From CANJBX01 sp041487815 (GTDB taxonomy: Bacteria; Pseudomonadota; Alphaproteobacteria; Rhizobiales; Xanthobacteraceae), in contig JBGPOB010000179.1 in NCBI GenBank assembly GCA_041487815.1, forward strand, positions 1 to 7,637: DNA of 7,637 nucleotides, in the 5' to 3' direction. Made by a program: the position numbers and the translations under genes. Position 1 is the stretch's first letter; each line of letters opens with the position of its first letter. Positions 5,990 through 7,637 of this stretch are shown here, piece after piece. Below the pieces are notes generated by a model. It saw only the letters and a program-made list of their open reading frames with translations. It ran no database searches and was not told the DNA's origin.

Positions 5990-6354
5990 GCGACACGATC
6001 TTCGTCACCGGCCTGTTGATCCATGCGCATCATGGCGTGATGGAGCACGAGGCAAAGGTCGGCCAGCGCTTTGTCATCGATCTTGAATTGACCGTCGATC
6101 TCGCCGCGGCTTCGCGCTCCGACAAGGTCGCCGACACCGTTTCCTATAGCGCCATCGTGGACACCGCCACGCAAGTGTTTACCAAACGCAGCTATCGTTT
6201 GATCGAAGCCGCAGGCGGCGCCGTAGCCGACGCCATTCTTGAAGCATTTACGCGCGTCGAAGCCATCCAGGTCACCGTGCGAAAGCCGCATGCGCCGATT
6301 GCGGCGATCTTCGGCGATGCCGGCGTCGTGATTACGCGCAAGCGCCGTGGCTGA
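5986..6354 (+). CDS. folB: Dihydroneopterin aldolase
   Basis: Cytosolic enzyme of 122 residues that converts 7,8-dihydroneopterin to 6-hydroxymethyl-7,8-dihydropterin and glycolaldehyde; it forms octamers in characterised members. Visible family residues: HHGVMEHEAKVGQRFVIDLEL (15-35) with catalytic Glu22, Tyr54 in TVSYSAI, Glu74 in LIEAAGG, and Lys100-Pro101 in VRKPHAPI. These are the known pterin-binding and catalytic positions, and length is standard. The start codon ATG shares bases with the folP stop (ATGA, 5986-5989), so it is likely translated by reinitiation; no separate ribosome binding site is needed. The gene runs 8 bases into folK. A 7,8-dihydroneopterin-triphosphate epimerase (FolX) is the closest alternative, but the fol context favours FolB. 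Confidence 0.93.
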   Translation: MSDTIFVTGLLIHAHHGVMEHEAKVGQRFVIDLELTVDLAAASRSDKVADTVSYSAIVDTATQVFTKRSYRLIEAAGGAVADAILEAFTRVEAIQVTVRKPHAPIAAIFGDAGVVITRKRRG

Positions 6355-6850
6355 GTCGCTGCTCGCGCTGGGGGGCAATGTCGGCGATGTCCGCACCACG
6401 CTCGATCGCGCGGTCCGCAGGCTGTGCGCCGGAACGGATGTGCGGCTGCTGGCGCGTTCGTCCGACTACCTGACGCCACCCTGGGGCGTTACCGATCAGC
6501 CGGCGTTCGTCAATCTCTGCATCGCGGTCGAGACGGAACTCTCTCCCCACGCCCTGCTCGAACGCGCGCGCGCCGTCGAGCGGCAACTCGGGCGCGACCG
6601 GACCAACGAGGTTCGCTGGGGCCCGCGGTCCATCGACATCGACCTCTTGACCTATGACAATACGGTGATCGACGAGCCCGAACTGCAGCTACCCCACCCG
6701 CGGATGCTGGAGCGGGCCTTTGTTCTCGTTCCGCTCGCCGAGATCGCGCCGGATCGCGTCATTCACGGGATGACGGTCCGCGATGCACTGGCGAAACTCG
6801 ACGCCAGCGCCATCAAACCGCTGCCGCCGCACCTTAGCCAATTGATCTGA
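6347..6850 (+). CDS. folK: 6-hydroxymethyl-7,8-dihydropterin pyrophosphokinase
   Basis: Cytosolic kinase of 167 residues that transfers pyrophosphate from ATP to 6-hydroxymethyl-dihydropterin, supplying FolP. Motifs: ALGGNVGD (7-14), SDYLTPPWGV (39-48), QPAFVNLCIAVET (51-63, pterin-binding Asn56), ERQLGR (78-83), RWGPRSIDIDLL (90-101, Mg-binding Asp97 and Asp99) and LPHPRMLERAFVLVPLAEIAP (115-135). Length and residues are normal. The start is a GTG that overlaps the folB end by 8 bases, giving the family's expected N-terminus with the Gly-Gly-Asn motif about 9 residues in; the coupling suggests folB, folK and folP are made together. The next gene, mutA, begins about 59 bases on. Confidence 0.95.
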   Translation: MAESLLALGGNVGDVRTTLDRAVRRLCAGTDVRLLARSSDYLTPPWGVTDQPAFVNLCIAVETELSPHALLERARAVERQLGRDRTNEVRWGPRSIDIDLLTYDNTVIDEPELQLPHPRMLERAFVLVPLAEIAPDRVIHGMTVRDALAKLDASAIKPLPPHLSQLI

Positions 6851-6885
6851 CGCGCGCCCGCCAGATGACGATCGGGTCTCGTCGT

Positions 6886-6914
6886 GGCATGGTCCGCCGT
6901 CGAGGATCCATGCC
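6886..6914 (+). promoter_or_regulatory. Hairpin enclosing the mutA ribosome binding site and start codon
   Basis: GGCATGG (6886-6892) and CCATGCC (6908-6914) are perfect inverse complements with a 15-base loop. The second arm contains the ATG at 6910; the loop holds GAGGA (6902-6906), the only ribosome binding site candidate. The structure could limit translation of mutA. It is a sequence reading, with no folding calculation done. Confidence 0.4.
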
Positions 6915-7637
6915 GGACGAACTGAGATTTGCCGCCGAATTTCCGCCCGCGACGCAGGCGCAATGGCGGCGGCTTGTCGACGCCGCGCTCAAGGGCGTGC
7001 CGTTCGAGAAGCGGCTCGTCTCCCACACCTACGACGGCCTCCCCATCGCACCGCTTTATGGGCGCGACGCCGATGCGCGGCCGGTGGCTGGGCGCGCACC
7101 CGGCGCGCCATGGCAAATCGTGCAGCGCGTCGAGCACCCCGATCCCGCCATCGCCAATGCCGATGCACTCATCGATCTCGGCAATGGCGCGACTGGCCTG
7201 ACGCTGGCGTTCGCGGGCGGCACCGGCAGCTACGGCTACGGGATCGACAGCGCGCCCGCAACGCTCGCCCGCGTACTGGAGGGCGTTTTCCTCGATGGCA
7301 TCGCGCTCGATCTCGACCTCGCCTGGAACGCCAGCGATGCGCCGGCACGCATCGCAACAATCGTAACCGAACGCGGCCTCAAACCGGGCGCGGTCGAGTT
7401 CCGCATGAACTTCGACCCGATCGGTGCTATCGCATTCACGGGCGGCAGTCTGGTGGCGTGGCCGACGATGGCGCCACGCTTTGCGGCGATGATCGGCGAA
7501 TTTTTTGTACAGGGTTTTCGCGGTCCGTTTGCGCTGGCCGACGGCCGCATTATTTACGCCGCCGGCGGGTCGGAGGCACAGGAACTGGCATTCGTCATGG
7601 CGGTCGCGGTCGCCTATCTGCGCGCATTCGAATCCGC
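6910..7637 (+). CDS. mutA: Methylmalonyl-CoA mutase small (beta) subunit, N-terminal part (3' end outside window)
   Basis: The frame is open to the window edge, showing the first 242 residues of a protein usually over 600 long. MutA is the non-catalytic subunit that pairs with the B12-binding MutB to interconvert methylmalonyl-CoA and succinyl-CoA in propionate breakdown. Recognisable pieces: WRRLVDAALKGVPFEKRLVSHTYDGLPIAPLY (19-50), APWQIVQRVEHPDPA (66-80), the barrel segment GATGLTLAFAGGTGSYGYGID (93-113), and GSEAQELAFVMAVAVAYLRA (220-239). The first and last pieces are typical of the split mutase family. The large-subunit catalytic landmarks and the B12 domain are not in view, so the small-subunit call rests on the divergent N-terminal pattern; a single-chain mutase is less likely. 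The ATG at 6910 has GAGGA with only 3-base spacing; an in-frame ATG at 6889 has none. It follows folK on the same strand after 59 bases. Confidence 0.85.
   Translation, partial: MPDELRFAAEFPPATQAQWRRLVDAALKGVPFEKRLVSHTYDGLPIAPLYGRDADARPVAGRAPGAPWQIVQRVEHPDPAIANADALIDLGNGATGLTLAFAGGTGSYGYGIDSAPATLARVLEGVFLDGIALDLDLAWNASDAPARIATIVTERGLKPGAVEFRMNFDPIGAIAFTGGSLVAWPTMAPRFAAMIGEFFVQGFRGPFALADGRIIYAAGGSEAQELAFVMAVAVAYLRAFES

Noticed and set aside
5365..6399. Long minus-strand open frame of 344 codons across folP, folB and the start of folK
   Set aside because: It covers three well-supported genes on the plus strand and shows no protein motif.
6867..6883. GACGA / TCGTC inverted repeat after folK as a terminator
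   Set aside because: A 5-base stem with a 7-base loop and no T-run; too weak to support a terminator.
1..7637. tRNA, rRNA, CRISPR arrays, insertion sequences, phage genes
   Set aside because: None seen: no regularly spaced repeats, no transposase or integrase motifs, no tRNA-like clover-leaf sequence recognised by eye.

Overview
The window is high-GC DNA with tightly packed genes and reads like a chromosome segment of an alphaproteobacterium of the order Hyphomicrobiales (Bradyrhizobium / Rhodopseudomonas / Xanthobacteraceae-like). This placement is inferred from the protein types (class III alcohol dehydrogenase, a DUF4332 protein, a HerA-like DUF853 ATPase, a split methylmalonyl-CoA mutase subunit) and from a diverged intergenic sequence resembling a repeat common in those genomes. 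No database search was possible.

Layout. (1) Bases 1-454, plus strand: 3' end of a glutathione-dependent formaldehyde dehydrogenase (class III alcohol dehydrogenase). (2) 504-824, plus: a small HigA-type helix-turn-helix antitoxin homologue with no HigB toxin beside it. (3) 836-3820, minus, convergent with the former: a two-gene unit with a HerA-like DUF853 ATPase first and an M20 family dipeptidase second, 6 bases apart. (4) 3821-4251: a divergent intergenic region of about 430 bases holding a diverged Rhizobiales-type repeat and a good sigma-70-like promoter facing right. (5) 4252-5067, plus: two small proteins, a DUF2267-like Gly/Met-rich protein and a DUF4332 helix-hairpin-helix protein. 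(6) 5126-6850, plus: folP-folB-folK, with overlapping ends, making the pterin branch of folate synthesis. (7) 6910 to the window end, plus: 5' part of the small subunit of methylmalonyl-CoA mutase.

How the genes work together. FolB makes 6-hydroxymethyl-dihydropterin, FolK pyrophosphorylates it and FolP joins it to p-aminobenzoate, so the three overlapping genes encode consecutive steps. The two small genes upstream share strand and close spacing with folP and could be read through from the promoter near 4163, but a functional link is unproven. MutA is the non-catalytic partner of the B12-dependent mutase in propionyl-CoA metabolism.

Most of the window is ordinary housekeeping sequence and I see no convincing undescribed system. 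The points most worth a second look are a hairpin that would hide the mutA start codon and hold its ribosome binding site in the loop, a run of eight G acting as the likely ribosome binding site of the DUF2267-like gene, the solitary HigA, and the conserved-looking small-protein pair ahead of the folate genes.
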